The notes under the pieces are model-generated. The model was given only the letters and a program-made list of their open reading frames with translations, was not told the origin of the DNA and ran no database searches. From Dromiciops gliroides (Eukaryota > Chordata > Mammalia > Microbiotheria > Microbiotheriidae), in the NCBI RefSeq assembly GCF_019393635.1, contig NC_057861.1, positions 59,938,532 through 60,002,531 on the forward strand: a stretch of 64,000 nucleotides of DNA, written 5' to 3'. The translations under genes and the position numbers were made by a program. Positions 22,990-35,590 of this stretch are shown here, one piece after another. Each line of letters begins with the position of its first letter. Position 1 is the first letter of the stretch.

Positions 22990-23100
22990 CTTTGTAGGGC
23001 AGACATGGTGGGATGTCTTATATCTGGGGCTGGATTTGGGCTTGGGGCCTCCTGGGTCCAAGGCTGGTGCTTTGTCCACTGTGCCACCTAACTAATCCAT
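22990..23100 (-). repeat. SINE-derived segment embedded in HAL1 3'UTR
   Basis: Recognisable as the minus-strand marsupial SINE (TGGTGCTTTGTCCACTGTGCCACC) but with many A-to-G differences and internal loss. The same segment sits at the same place in the HAL1 at 43165-43285, so it was part of the ancestral element. Confidence 0.75.
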
Positions 23101-23234
23101 GATGACATCATGAAAATAGGGTTGAGGTGTAGGAGGAATAAACTGGGGGAGGGAGAAGGGGAGAGATGGTCTGGGAGAGGTAGTTCACATGAAGGAAACA
23201 AGAAGAAAGCTTATGGAGGAGAGTAGAAGAGGGT

Positions 23235-23603
23235 TGTTAAGGGCTAAAATTCTAGCTAAACTGTTTAAAATATCTAATGAGTGGTCGCCAATAAATTATA
23301 AGCTTTAGCAAGAGTTAGACTTTTAAGCATTTATTAAGGAGAATAAGAATTTGGTAAAGAGAGAGAGAAAGGCCTAGATTCCTATCTATTAAAGGGAGAG
23401 CACATTTCTAGCTCCCTTCTCCGCCAGCGTCCTCAGGAAAGAGCCCCAGAGTCAGCGCCAGTCTCTTCCTTCCTCCTCCCACTAGTCCGCATCACTTCCT
23501 CCCAAAGAAAAGACTCCTGGTCTTGCCCTCAAAGACCTTCGCTTCATGGGCAGAACTCTTCTACAGTAAGTATCCAGCAGGTGCCGTCATTCCAATCGTT
23601 ACA
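23235..23603 (-). mobile_element. solo LTR, 369 bp, ERV1-type
   Basis: TGTTAAGGGC ... CAATCGTTACA, flanked by GGGT (23231-23234; 23604-23607). The minus strand carries AATAAATGC at about 23329-23337, suggesting antisense orientation. A GAGAGAGAG patch is at 23358-23370. Split relatives lie at 30231-30364 and 33859-34097. Confidence 0.9.
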
Positions 23604-25044
23604 GGGTGAAGGATTTGGGGAGTGAGTGAACCTTAATATCATCAGAATTGGCTCAAAGAAGGTCTAGCATGTATACTCAGATAGGTATAATAATATATTT
23701 TTGCCCTGGTGGGGGGGAGAGAAAAGGGGGGGAGGAGAAGGGAAGGAGGAAAGTGCAGATTGGGGGAGAGAGCAGTAAAAAGCAAAACACTTTCAAGGAA
23801 GATGATGTTCTGCATTACTGCACCAGTATGACATATTGAATTGCTTGATCTCATAGGAAAGGTTGAGGAGGGAGGGAGGAAGAAAAATTTAGAACACAGA
23901 ATTAGCTCAGGGACCCTGATCTCATTGGAATGGACTCATGGAGGGAATAGCTTTCATACCCAATTGGGAGGAGCAATCTATTTAGCCCTACAGTAAAGTA
24001 GGAGGAGAAAAGGATAAGGAAGGAAGGGTGAAAAAAGGGAGTGCAGAGTGAGGGAGAGGAGAGTCAGAAGTAAAACACCTCTGAGGAGGAATAGGTAAAA
24101 AGAAGAGTAAATGTCATGGGAAGGAAGTGGGATAGAGGGAAATAGTTATGATGATTGATTATAATGGCAAAACGTATGGTACCTACTTTGCTGGGCTTTT
24201 ATGAAGAAAATTCTGTCAAGCTTAAGGTACTATATAAAGGTTATGATGAACAGGATACTATCAGAAAAACCTGGAAAGACCTACATGAACTGAAGCAGAG
24301 TGAAATGTAATGTATACAAAATAACAGCAATAGTGGGGGATGATCTGCTGGGAAGCATGTGGTTATTTTCAGCAAGGCAATGATCCAATATAACCCTAAA
24401 AGACTTATGAAGATTGCAGTCCATCTGCAGAGAAAGAACTGATAGTATCTGAAAATAGGTGGAAACACATTTAAAATTTTTTTTTTTCATTTCCTCTTTG
24501 ACAATTCCTTAATCTGAAGTTTTGGGGTTTTTTTGACTGTTTTCTCTCACAACTAGCTAATATGGGAATTTTTCCATGACTAGTCATATATAACTTATTT
24601 TGAATTGCTTGAGTTCTTGTGGGAGGGGGCTGGGAATGGAGAGGGGAAGAGAAGTTGGAACACAAAGTTTTTAAAAATTGACGTTAAAATTTTGCTTTTA
24701 CATATATTTTGGAAAATAAAATTCTATTCAAATAAAAAAAAAGAAAGACAAAAAAAAGTTCTTGTCACCAAAATCCTTGACACTGTCAAATAGTTCAACC
24801 TCATAAATGGACACGATTTTATTAGAGGAAGTGACATTAAAGAAGAAACACTACTATCTCTTTTTCTGCTGCACCTTAAAGACCATGGGATCTTTCCATC
24901 TGACTTAGAGCTAAAACCTTCCATATATGTCATCTTCCCCATGAACTCCTTGAAAAAAGGACTGTCTTTTTTTTTTTTTTATCTCCAGCACTTAGCTCAT
25001 TGCTTTGTTCCTAGAAGCCACAAGTTGGGTGTGTTTTTTCCATT

Positions 25045-25205
25045 CATTCAAATCAGCATGGTATAGTAAAATAGAGTCAGGGGGACCTAGGTTCAAATCT
25101 TACCTTGGGCAAATCACTTATTTTTCTGTGACTTGTTTTCCTCATCTATAAAGTGGATTGGATTAGATAACTTCTAAGGTTCCTTCAATATCTAAACCTA
25201 TGATG
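25045..25205 (+). repeat. MIR-like ancient SINE
   Basis: GGTATAGTAAAATAGAGTCAG, GACCTAGGTTCAAATC, TGGGCAAATCACTTA and CTCATCTATAAAGTGG in MIR order. Confidence 0.65.
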
Positions 25206-25236
25206 ATCATGTATTTTCACAAAATTAAATTTCTGA

Positions 25237-25385
25237 AAGAAGGAAGAGGAGAGAAGGAAAGGAGGGAGAGAGCAAGGGAGGAAGAAAGGAAGGAAGGAAG
25301 GAATGAAGGAAGGAAGGAAGGAGGGAAGGGAGGGAGGGAGGGAGAGAGGGAGGAAGGGAGGAAGAAAGTAAAGGGAGGGAGGGAA

Positions 25386-25453
<68 letters not shown>

Positions 25454-25455
25454 TA
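25237..25455. repeat. GGAA/GGGA/GA purine microsatellite
   Basis: Grades from GGAA and GGGA units into about 35 GA units. The 102-residue Arg/Glu/Lys-only open frame across it is an artefact. Confidence 0.95.
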
Positions 25456-27063
25456 AAAAAGAGAAGAGAAAAGAAAGAAAAATCTCGTACCTTACCAGTA
25501 TTGACTAATTCTAGTCAAGCTTAATCAAGTCAGCAAAAAAGTGAATGATGTCATCATGGTGTGGCTGGGCCTTGGGGGTAAAATCAGCGATACCAAGGGC
25601 TAGGCAGTTTAGGTTTTGGAGCAGGAATATTGGGGAGTGGGTGGGGCTTAAGTTTGACTCACTTTGGCACTTGGACAGATAATGTAGATTCCCACTAATC
25701 GGTCCATTCCACTTTGGGATAGCTCTAATTTTAGAAAGTTTTTCCTTCCCTGGAAAGTGTCATAGCAAATAGAGTGTCAGTTCAAAGCCAGGAATATTCA
25801 CATTCAAGTCCTACCTCTAACACCAGAGCTAGTAGGTTGGATGACCCAAGGCACGTTACTTAATTTCTCGGTTCTCTAGATTATTCTCTAAGACAAAAAG
25901 TTGCTGAGGAGATGTCAACCTACATTGGTAGAAGCCACTTCCTTACTTGAAAGTTCTAATGAAATTACAAGTCCAGTCCCTATCTCTTTCCTTACCTCAA
26001 GTCTAAATCTTCTTGTCAACTTCTTCCATTGCTCCAGTTCTGTCTACTGCCCTCTAAATCAAGAAAAAAAATATTAATTACTCTTCCATGAAGCTGACCT
26101 GCAAATATTTGAAGTCAATTATCAGGCTTCCCCTAAATATTCACTTTCCAAAAGTAACTAACCTCATTCCTTCAACTAATCTTGATGTAACACTCATGTA
26201 CAATAATTAACTTGTTTTAAGTCCAGTGAAAATACAGTTATCCCTTCCACATCACAATTTTCCCCATTTCTGTTTCAGTGTATTGGGGGTTGGCATAAGA
26301 AATTAAATGAGAATTTTGTGAAAGCCAGAGATGACACGCAAAGGTCAGCCAACCACACAGAGCCTATGACCAAATATTTAACTCAAATTTTACACTAAGG
26401 TACTATTAACATGTCATTCAAAAAACAAAAAAAAAAAAATAGACTTCTCTGTTTTGAAGAGAGGACCAAAAACAATTTATGCAGATTTTCCAGATTGCAG
26501 AAGCGCCATGTCCCTAACCCCAGCAATGTGGAAGAGTGTAAGAAACAGATAAACTGAGACAAGACCCCTGGTCTGGGGGCCATTTTTTCTCGACCTTGCA
26601 AGGACAGACAAGTACCCCTTTTTTAGGTACTGTGGATTTGTTCCAGTGGAGTTCTTTCTTTTATCCTAGATCTAACGCAAGGTCCCTCCCCCATCTGGGT
26701 TCACATTCTTCATGGACACTTCTAAACACATAGACCACCTCCTGTAGATGTGGCACCACTGCTGCCCCCGCTTCATGGGACAGCTGGACCCTGAGATTTT
26801 ACAATCCTTTGTTCTCTAACTTTAGAAAACCTCTGTTGACTCATCAGAGAAAAAGAAGGGAAATTTGGGGGAGTGGGAATAAGCTTTTAGGGCTTGGATT
26901 CTGTAGTTTGTTCTTATCTGAGAGAAACATACTCTACCAGTTAACTGTTAACTCAGCAGGGAAAAGGAAGGAGTGGTGGAGATTGGGGAGAAGGCCCCAG
27001 GACTTGAATAATGTATCCTGCCAACTGAGGCAGACACACTGTTTCTATCAAAGAGATAACTGC
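25456..27063. other. no gene recognised; MIR at 25755-25895
   Basis: 25755-25895 reads like MIR (AGTTCAAAGCCAGG, CATTCAAGTCCTACCTC). 25930-26240 resembles another very old, diverged dispersed repeat. The remainder, including open frames at 26395-26601 and 26809-27090, has no recognisable coding signature. Confidence 0.4.
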
Positions 27064-27325
27064 ATTGTTGTTGTTAAGTCATTTTTTTAGCCATGTCCAA
27101 CTCTCCATGACCCCATTTTCGGGTATTCTTGACAAAGATAATAGAGTGGTTTACCATTTCTTTCCCTAGCTCATTTTACAGAGGAAGAATTAAGGCAAAC
27201 AGGGATAAGTGACTTGCCCAGGGTCACACAGCTATTAATTTTCTGAGGCCAGATTTGAACTCATGAAGGTGAGTCTTTCTAGTTCTAATCTTGGTGATCA
27301 AGTCACTGTGCCACCTAGCTGCCCT
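27064..27325 (-). mobile_element. RTE-tailed SINE, minus
   Basis: Begins with the RTE/BovB-type end (GTTGTTGTTAAGTC, CATGTCCAACTCTCCATGACC), then the core GCTCATTTTACAGAGGAAG and the SINE body ending CACCTAGCTGCCC. Confidence 0.88.
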
Positions 27326-28324
27326 TAAGGTTCGAGTGCTTCCTTTCTCTGTGGCTTTAAGGAGTTTACTTTAGTCAAAAAGTTAGGAATACTGTTACAA
27401 TTGTTCCAATCCCCCAGTTAAGAAAATTCCTAAGATTTAGGTAGAAATTAAGGTTTCTGGCTTAATTGACATTTATATCTATCTTTAGCCAACCTTTAAA
27501 CTTTTTTGTTCTTTAAGACAAAATTCAGATTTTTAGAAAAGTTTAGGTAACAAAGCAGCAAATTATATTACAGTGTCTGCAAATAGGCATGGGGTGAGGG
27601 GGGAGTAAATTAAATTGGGACAATAATATGCCTTTTTCTTGGAACTTCCCTTGGTCCTTGAGTAGATAAGTGCAACTGCTAACCTCAGTCTGAGTCTTGT
27701 GCTCCATTGCCTGTAGGGCCAATGGCTTTCCTTGGCCCCAGTTCTGTTCAACTTCTCTTTCTTCTTTCACTGGTGACCCCTGGGTTCCTAATTCTTCCCA
27801 GCTAAGCTCTGTATAGCCCCATTTCTCCCTCTCTACTTCCAGGCTTTAAGAAACTCTTCAGTGCAGAGATAGTTCCTTCTTTTTATAAGTACCTCAGGAT
27901 ATGATCAGGTTTCTCAGACAATGATTTGATTGCTTCTAGGTGGTGTACAGGTCCTATTTATACTCAGATCTAGTTTATTTGATCAAGAAAAGTTAAGTGA
28001 GATGAGACAATGGGACTCCAGCCCATCACTCCTACCATTGTTTCCCTTTTCTATATGCGTTTCCTTTTGTCAGTGTCTTTCCTAGAACTGAAAACAGTAT
28101 TCCATATGTCTTATTTGCTTGCTTTTATAAATAGTGTTACCCTGTAGTCCTTCATTCATTCAACAGATTCATTCAACTGTATAACTTTTATGGTGGCAAA
28201 TGTTGCACTAGGGATACATTGAATATAAACAAGACTTCTCAGAATCAAACATATACATATGAGATGTATATATAATGAGATGTCTAAGGGAGATGGCAAT
28301 GGGATGGTGACTTGGAAGAATAAC
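27326..28324. other. no recognised gene
   Basis: Unassigned. Overlapping open frames at 27543-27770 minus show no motif. Confidence 0.4.
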
Positions 28325-28562
28325 TCCTTTTATGAACGTGTGGGCAGAGTGCTAGGCCTGGAGTCAGGAAGACCTGAATTTAAATCTGGCCTCAGACTCT
28401 TATTAGCTTTGTGATCCTGGGTAAGTCACTTAACCCTGTTTGCCTTAATCCATTGGAAAGGAAAATGACAAACCACTACAGTATCTTTGCCAAGAAAACT
28501 CCATGGACAGTATGGTCCATGGGTTCACAAAGAGTTGTACGTGACTGAAGGACTGAACAACA
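28325..28562 (+). mobile_element. RTE-tailed SINE, plus
   Basis: GTGCTAGGCCTGGAGTCAGG, CTGGGTAAGTCACTTAACCC, ATCTTTGCCAAGAAAACTCC and the tail GTGACTGAAGGACTGAACAAC. Confidence 0.85.
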
Positions 28563-29285
28563 ATGAACATGGAAAGTCTTTTCTAGTAAAAATGTAATGC
28601 ATTTATGTCTCAGTTCAAGATCAGACTTTTCATATTGTGACCATTTCCACTGATTGGTTAAAATTGCAGAAAAGAGACCTTTCTGAGCTGAATTTTGGAG
28701 AACTATATCTTTCCTGAGGATACAGAACCATGCTGAAGATAGTAAGCATATTAGTAATCTCCTTCCCTATGAGATTTCTTATTTTAATTATGTCTTTTCA
28801 GTCCACTGGCTGACTAGTCCCATGTATTCTATCAGTTCTGAAGATAAGACTTGGGGTATAATCTTACAACACACAGTCATATACATATAAAGGGCCATCT
28901 CTTCCTTTAATTTTACAAATGGGGTGAAGTGAGTTATTTTACCCATGGTCATAGAGGTAGTAAGTGCAAGACCTGAAAATCAAGGTTAGGTGTCCTCATG
29001 CTCAATCTATCAACATTTCCACCATGCCATGTTGGCTGTTGGTGGAGCTCCAGTAACCCTTGAAGAGAATTCTTGATGCACAAAATAGAGAGTGAATCTT
29101 TCCCACCTCGCTAATAACTGGGTGACCTTAGATATTACCTCTCTTATATATCTTCATCTTGACTTCAACAAATCACCCTTTAAAAAATTAACAATAATGA
29201 AATGTCAATATATCAGAATAGAAAAAAGAAGATTTTATATGAAACTGTGAAATTCTATAATATAGTTTCTTTTTTTAAGAAAAAT
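28563..29285. other. no gene; MIR-like patch 28905-29030
   Basis: 28905-29030 is MIR-like in reverse (ACAAATGGGGTGAAGTGAG, GTAGTAAGTGCAAGACC). Nothing else recognised. Confidence 0.4.
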
Positions 29286-29289
29286 ATGA

Positions 29290-29434
29290 GAGAGCAGCTA
29301 GGTGGCACAGTGGATAAAGCACCGGCCCTGGATTCAGGAGGACCTGAGTTCAAATCCAGCCTCAGACACTTGACACTTACTAGTTGTGTGACCCTGGGCA
29401 AGTCACTTAACCCCCATTGCCCCACAAAAAAAAA
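29290..29434 (+). mobile_element. marsupial SINE, plus
   Basis: AGCAGCTAGGTGGCACAG through CCCATTGCCCCACAAAAA. Flanking duplication is not clear. Confidence 0.9.
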
Positions 29435-30230
29435 TGTTAAATTTAACACATGGTAACAAAACTGCCCTTTGTGTCTCCTTCAGAAATTGGGACAATAATA
29501 TGCCTGTCTCCTTCAGAATTGCTTCCATCTTCCAGAAAAGCACAGAAAGTTAGAATAGATAGGGATCTTAAAGTTTGTTAAGTGGAACTCTTTAATTTTA
29601 TAAATAGGAAATAATAACATGACATGACCTGTCCCAGATTATACAACCAGTTAGTCAAGCTGAAAATCTATCCAATAATGCTTGAGGACTTTTGGAGGGA
29701 TGCCCTTACTCCACAAATAGATTGTTAGGGTGGGGAAGACACAAAAGCAGTCACTCCGAAGAAAAGATCTAGAAGAAGGAAGCTCAGGTCAATGATCTCA
29801 GTAGAATATGTGGTCCTTGAGGATAGGCACTGTTTTGCCTTTGTCTTTGTTCTCTAATGTCTGGGATTGAATTGAGTGGATTTAATCAAAAGACCTGGTT
29901 TTGAATCCTGATTCTACAATATGACACCGTGGATGGAGTGGTGGACTTTGAGTAAGGAAGACCTGGATTCAAATCTTTCCTCAGGCACTAAAATGTACCC
30001 CTGAGCAAATTATTTAATCTTTCTATGTTTTAGTTTGCTCATCTACAAACTAAGAGTGTTGGATTTGAGGGCCTATAGATTACCTTTAAAGGTTAAATCC
30101 ATTATCCAAGGACCTTGGTCAAATCACTTAACTGCTCTGGGTCTCAGTTTTCTCATCTTTAAAATAAGGGGGTTCAATTAGAAATCTCATGGTCCTAAAT
30201 GCAAGCCCTCTGAAGAAGCAAAATTGTCTG
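29435..30230. other. old MIR-like repeats, no gene
   Basis: 29560-29700 (reverse) and 29915-30200 (plus, TGGTTTTGAATCCTGATTC ... GTTTTCTCATCTTTAAAATAAG) are diverged MIR-type copies. No coding sequence is seen. Confidence 0.5.
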
Positions 30231-30364
30231 TGTTAAGGGCTAAAATTCTAGCTAGTCTGTCTAAAATATTTAATGAGTGGTCGCCAATAAATTATAAGCT
30301 TTAGCAAGAGTTAGACTTTTAAGCATTTATTAAGGAGAATAAGAATTTGGTAAAGAGAGAGAGA
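30231..30364 (-). mobile_element. LTR fragment: left part only
   Basis: Near-identical to 23235-23370 (TGTTAAGGGCTAAAATTC, GAGTGGTCGCCAATAAATT), then stops at a GAGAGAG run. The matching right part reappears at 33859-34097. Confidence 0.88.
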
Positions 30365-30440
30365 GGGGATGGAAATACGGCTGAGATGTATTACTGGAGA
30401 ATGATGACGGGCAGACGCGGCTGTGACTGGTGAGGAGTGA

Positions 30441-31805
<1,365 letters not shown>

Positions 31806-31869
31806 GAAGGCTTTCTCTGGTCATAAAGGACATCTCTGGTTCAGCCTCTAAATGTTGGTTTCTTTAGAT

Positions 31870-32054
31870 CACGGCTTCTTAAATTTTTTCTACTCACGAC
31901 CCTTTTCACCCAAGAAATTTTTACGTGACCCCGGGTATATAGGTATATAAAATAGGTATGCATAACCTTTTATTGTTGCCAAATTTTTCATGACCCCCCA
32001 CATTCAGTTATGCAACCCGATATGGGGTTGTGACCCACACTTTAAGAAATTTTG
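31870..32054. mobile_element. hAT-type MITE, 185 bp
   Basis: Ends CACGGCTTCTTAAATTTT and TTTAAGAAATTTTG. Flanked by the 8-bp CTTTAGAT (31862-31869; 32055-32062). Same family as 3473-3647, sharing GGTATATAAAATAGG. Confidence 0.88.
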
Positions 32055-32189
32055 CTTTAGATGTCATGGACCTTTCCCAGAATAGAATTTAGAACCAGAG
32101 GTTTCTGATAAAGAGCTGCGGGAATATAGGTTGCTAAAATATTGGATCTCAAAGGCCCAACTCGCAATAAGCTCTCTGCCATGTAAAGC

Positions 32190-32450
32190 TGAGAATCATG
32201 TAATGGATAGTGCTGGATTAGGAGCCAGGAAAATGTGGGGTCCTATCCTGCCCCAGATACTTAGTAGCTCTGTAATGTTGGGGAAGTCACTAGACTCATC
32301 TCAGTCTGTTTCCTTATGTGTAAAAATGAAAATTATAATAACAACAACATCTAGTTTCACAGGTTTATTTTGAAAATCCAATGAAGTTAGGTATGTGAAG
32401 GGCTTTGCAGATTTCAAGATGCTACATAAATGCCAGCTATGATGGGGAAT
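32190..32450 (+). repeat. MIR-like ancient SINE
   Basis: GTAATGGATAGTGCTGG, GTAGCTCTGTAATGTTGGGG, GAAGGGCTTTGCAGATTTC, ATGCTACATAAATGCCAGC. Confidence 0.7.
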
Positions 32451-32559
32451 TAGGATACCTTTGTCTTGGGATTCATGAGAAAATAATCATCTTTACCTAC
32501 ATTATGATTGAGAAGGGTCCTGGTGAAGGGCAAAGAACTGATCAAAGTTGAACTCAAAA

Positions 32560-33055
32560 GATGAAGTAATCAGAACCTAAAACAATCAGAGAAGTTTCTT
32601 CCTTCTTGTAGTCTGAGGATTGTTCAGACTTGTTGCACCTCAGCTTCAGAGGCTGCATTGAGTGCATAACCATCTGCAAACAAAAACACATGTACCAATA
32701 CTCCCTCCACTTTAGTTTTGGCTTATGGCCTTTTCAAGTTGAAGAATTTACCATCCTTGTGGTAGCTGACCTTGATGCTGTGTTCATCCTCATTGAAGGC
32801 ATTTAACAACGTGGAAAACTGTGCTAAAAAGCATGGGAGCAAGCACACAGTCTTGTTTCACTCTATTGGTGATTGGGAAAGTGTGCCAATTCTCTGCTGC
32901 TTGTGATAATTTTGGCCAAACAATTAATACTAAGAAAACACAGGTGCTCTATCAGTCAGCATCACACCATCCATATGTGGAACCGTTAGTAACAGCAAAT
33001 GGAGAAGTTTTGAATGCTGTGGATAAGTTCCCTTATCATGGCAGTGTGAGAAAAT
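32560..33055 (+). mobile_element. RTE-type LINE fragment (reverse transcriptase)
   Basis: Open frame 32821-33057 contains DNFGQTINTKKTQVLYQ, then YVEPLVTANGEVLNAVDKF. These match the RTE/BovB reverse transcriptase pattern FGLTI-KKTEV...NG..L..VD.F.YLGS. 32650-32800 is RTE-like but appears to run in the opposite sense, suggesting an inverted piece. Confidence 0.7.
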
Positions 33056-33812
33056 AATTATTAATAAATTTTTTTTGGTGGCCCTCCCCCCACACACACA
33101 CACACTTTGGAATGTTTAGCTCAGGAACTTTAGCTAGTCTCTTTCAGAGCCAATGAAAAAATACATTAGAGATGAGGCTCTTTGTGACTAGCTCGGTGAA
33201 GTAAGGAGATAGAAACCACACCTATCTGAAAGCACCTTTGCCCTCAGGGAATCTGTCTTTACACTAGACCCTGACATCATCACTGTAGAGCTCATTTTAA
33301 TATGAACCACCCTCAAGTCGCATCAATCAATGGAATTGAATGACACTGACCAATTAAGCTTTGATCAGTGTGTAGAGACATGCCTCTATCAAAAGAGGAT
33401 AAAAGGCAAGCTCAGAGGAGGCTCCTAGCCAATGCCATCTTGGAACTCACTTTTGGTATGAACCTGCCTGGTTGGTGAGCACTCTCCTAATTAGGTAATG
33501 TAGGGCTTGAGGCCATGTGTGCTCTCTCTCTTAGAAATAGGGCACTGGGGAGTTTTCAGTTTGGTTTATATGCCATGTGGTCAACTCTATACTAACATTA
33601 GGGACAGCTAGGTGGCACAGTGGATAGAGCACCAGTCCTGGATTCAGACGGACCTGAGTTCAAAACTGGCCTCAGACCCTTGACGCTTACTAGCTGTGTG
33701 ACCCTGGGCAAGTCATTTAACCCCAATTGCCTCACCAAAAAACCCCAAAAAACAAACAAAAAAAAAACCCTCTATACTAACATTTAATATGATTTAATAA
33801 ATGCTTAATACC

Positions 33813-33815
<3 letters not shown>
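33045..33815 (+). mobile_element. LTR-like sequence with TATA and polyA signals
   Basis: Starts TGTGAGAAAATAATT. Has GATAAAAGG at about 33398 and AATAAA at 33796, followed by CCAAAAA and a GA run. No right-hand LTR end is visible. A SINE is inserted at 33600-33769. Assignment as an LTR is moderate. Confidence 0.45.
33600..33769 (+). mobile_element. marsupial SINE, plus
   Basis: Perfect target duplication CTCTATACTAACATT (33585-33599; 33770-33784). Confidence 0.95.

Positions 33816-33858
<43 letters not shown>
33816..33858. repeat. (GA)n at LTR junction
   Basis: About 21 GA units exactly where the LTR family has its short GAGAGAG patch. Confidence 0.95.
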
Positions 33859-33863
<5 letters not shown>

Positions 33864-34097
33864 CCTAGATTCCTATCTATTAAAGGGAGAGTGCATTTCT
33901 AGCTCCGCTCTCCACCAGAGTCCAAAGGAAAGAGAGTGAGACTGAGCGCCAGTCTCTTCCTTCCTCCTCCCACTAGCCCGTGTCACTTCCTGACACCAAA
34001 GAAAAGACTCCTGGTCTTGCCCTCAAAGACCTTCGCTTCATGGGCGGAACTCTTCTACAGTAGGTCTCTAGCAGGTGGCATTATTCCAATTGTTACA
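33859..34097 (-). mobile_element. LTR fragment: right part only
   Basis: Matches 23371-23603 (AAAGGCCTAGATTCCTATC ... CAATTGTTACA). Complements the left part at 30231-30364. The 4 bases outside each end differ (TCTG before 30231; GTTG after 34097). Confidence 0.88.
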
Positions 34098-35039
34098 GTT
34101 GCCAACCAATTTTCTAATTCCTTCTTGTAGGGCTACATCACACCTGAGAAACAATGGTAACTTTCTAAAAAACATACATTTGGGGTGCAGTTGTAGTATC
34201 TGTCTCAGTTGTCTGTCACAGAACCACAAAATCTCAGGTCTGGAAAGGATGCCAAAGACTGTCTAGACCAACCAATACTTGGCCAACCAGCTTTTCTACA
34301 ATAGCCTTACAAATGGTCATCCAGACCTCCAATGAGGGGGAACCCAATTGTTCTTGAGGTAGCACATTTCACTCTTGGGTAGCTATGATTCTTATATCAA
34401 GCTCTCAAAGAGCCTACATTTTTCTTTGAGTTGAAATAGGCATCCTACATATAAGTAGCAATTGGGGATAGTGACTGATTTCATTGTTATAAGGAGTATC
34501 AAATGAGAAATTCTTGTATCAAAACAGATTGGCACTTTCTCTGCAACTTAGATTCTAAAAAGAGCTACCCAAAACACTAATAGTTTAAGTGACTTGCCTG
34601 AGGTCACACAGCTGGTATGTGTCAGCAGTATGACTTGAACCCGGGTCATTCATTCCTAAGGGTATTTGAGGATGAAAATGGGAAAAGGACTAGAAACAGA
34701 AAATGAAAAAGATTTTCAGAAGTCATTTTAGCAAACTGTTTTCTTCATCCAGGATAGTGGAATCACCACCCTTGGACCCTAATATCACAGTTCTCAAGGT
34801 GCTTATAGAGGAGGTAGAACAATTACTAAAGAGAACAAAACAGGAAAAAAAACAGCTGAATTGGACCAAGTACATAAAATATGCTTTTATTTGTATTCCC
34901 AGTGCTTAGCTCAGTACCTGGTATATAGCACGTACTTAATAAATGCTTGTTGATTTCACTGAGTCAAGGAAAGTTAGGAATTCACTGTGGATTGTGAGAC
35001 CTTCTATATGTTCCTGTTTCCTGATTACATCACACTGAT
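34098..35039. other. no gene; old repeat patches
   Basis: 34190-34370 and 34565-34660 are diverged SINE/MIR-like (GAACCACAAAATCTCAGGTC; AGTGACTTGCCTGAGGTC). 34890-34960 resembles an L2 3' end (GTGCTTAGCTCAGTACCTGG ... AATAAATGCTTGTTG). Confidence 0.45.
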
Positions 35040-35327
35040 TACACCAAGCCCCAAGACATGACAGAAAATCCTGGAAGAGATCTGTAGTCACTCAAAGGAG
35101 TTTGGCCTGACCATTGACACAGGAAAGATCAGGTAGATGAGGAATGTCAGTTGTGCAGATTTCAACATGTGTTTTTATACACTCTATAAAGTTTTTCTGT
35201 AAGAACATACACCTAGGACAGATAGTATGGTACTTTCAGATGTGAAAAGTAGTCAAGGCTGCCTTACGTTTAAGAATTTACAAAGACCTTTAACTGACCA
35301 TAGATTTTAGAGTTAAAAGGGAACTTA

Positions 35328-35423
35328 CAAATCCAGCTTCAGACATTTGAACCTTACTAGCTGTGTGACCCTGGGAAAGTCACTTAAACCTCGTTGCCCC
35401 GCAAAAAAAAAAAAAAAAAAAAA
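35328..35423 (+). mobile_element. 5'-truncated marsupial SINE
   Basis: AAATCCAGCTTCAGACATTTG through TAAACCTCGTTGCCCCGC and a poly-A of about 20. Confidence 0.88.
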
Positions 35424-35590
35424 GGAACTTAGGGTCAATCTAATCCAGTACCCTCCCCCCATTTAACAGATGAGGAAACTGAGGACCAAAGACATTAAGT
35501 TATTTTACTAAGGTCACACAGGTCTAGGATTTGAACCCATATCCTCTGAGTTCAAATCTAGCATAGTTCCCACTGAACCATGCTGCCTCT
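35424..35590 (-). repeat. MIR-like ancient SINE
   Basis: CATTTAACAGATGAGGAAACTGAGG, AGGTCACACAGG, GGATTTGAACCC, CCACTGAACCATGCTGCC. Confidence 0.75.

Larger units (their letters stand above)
21038..24753 (+). mobile_element. complete HAL1 (ORF1-only L1) element with target duplication
   Basis: The 5' end GTGGAGCCAAGATGGCGGGGG starts right after AAAAGTTCT (21029-21037). The 3' end (AATAAAATTCTATTCAAATAAAA...) is followed by a second AAAAGTTCT (24754-24762). Inside are a 5'UTR (21038-21817), a broken ORF1 (21818-22889) and a long 3'UTR. The last part (about 24240-24740) matches the L1 ORF2 C-terminal/3'UTR end. There is no ORF2 endonuclease or reverse transcriptase. A solo LTR (23235-23603) was inserted later. 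It must have moved in trans, using the machinery of an L1. Confidence 0.88.

Noticed and set aside
25200..25508. 102-codon Arg/Glu/Lys frame
   Set aside because: Produced entirely by the GGAA/GA microsatellite.
32821..33057. Standalone small gene
   Set aside because: The peptide matches RTE reverse transcriptase motifs and is a LINE fragment.
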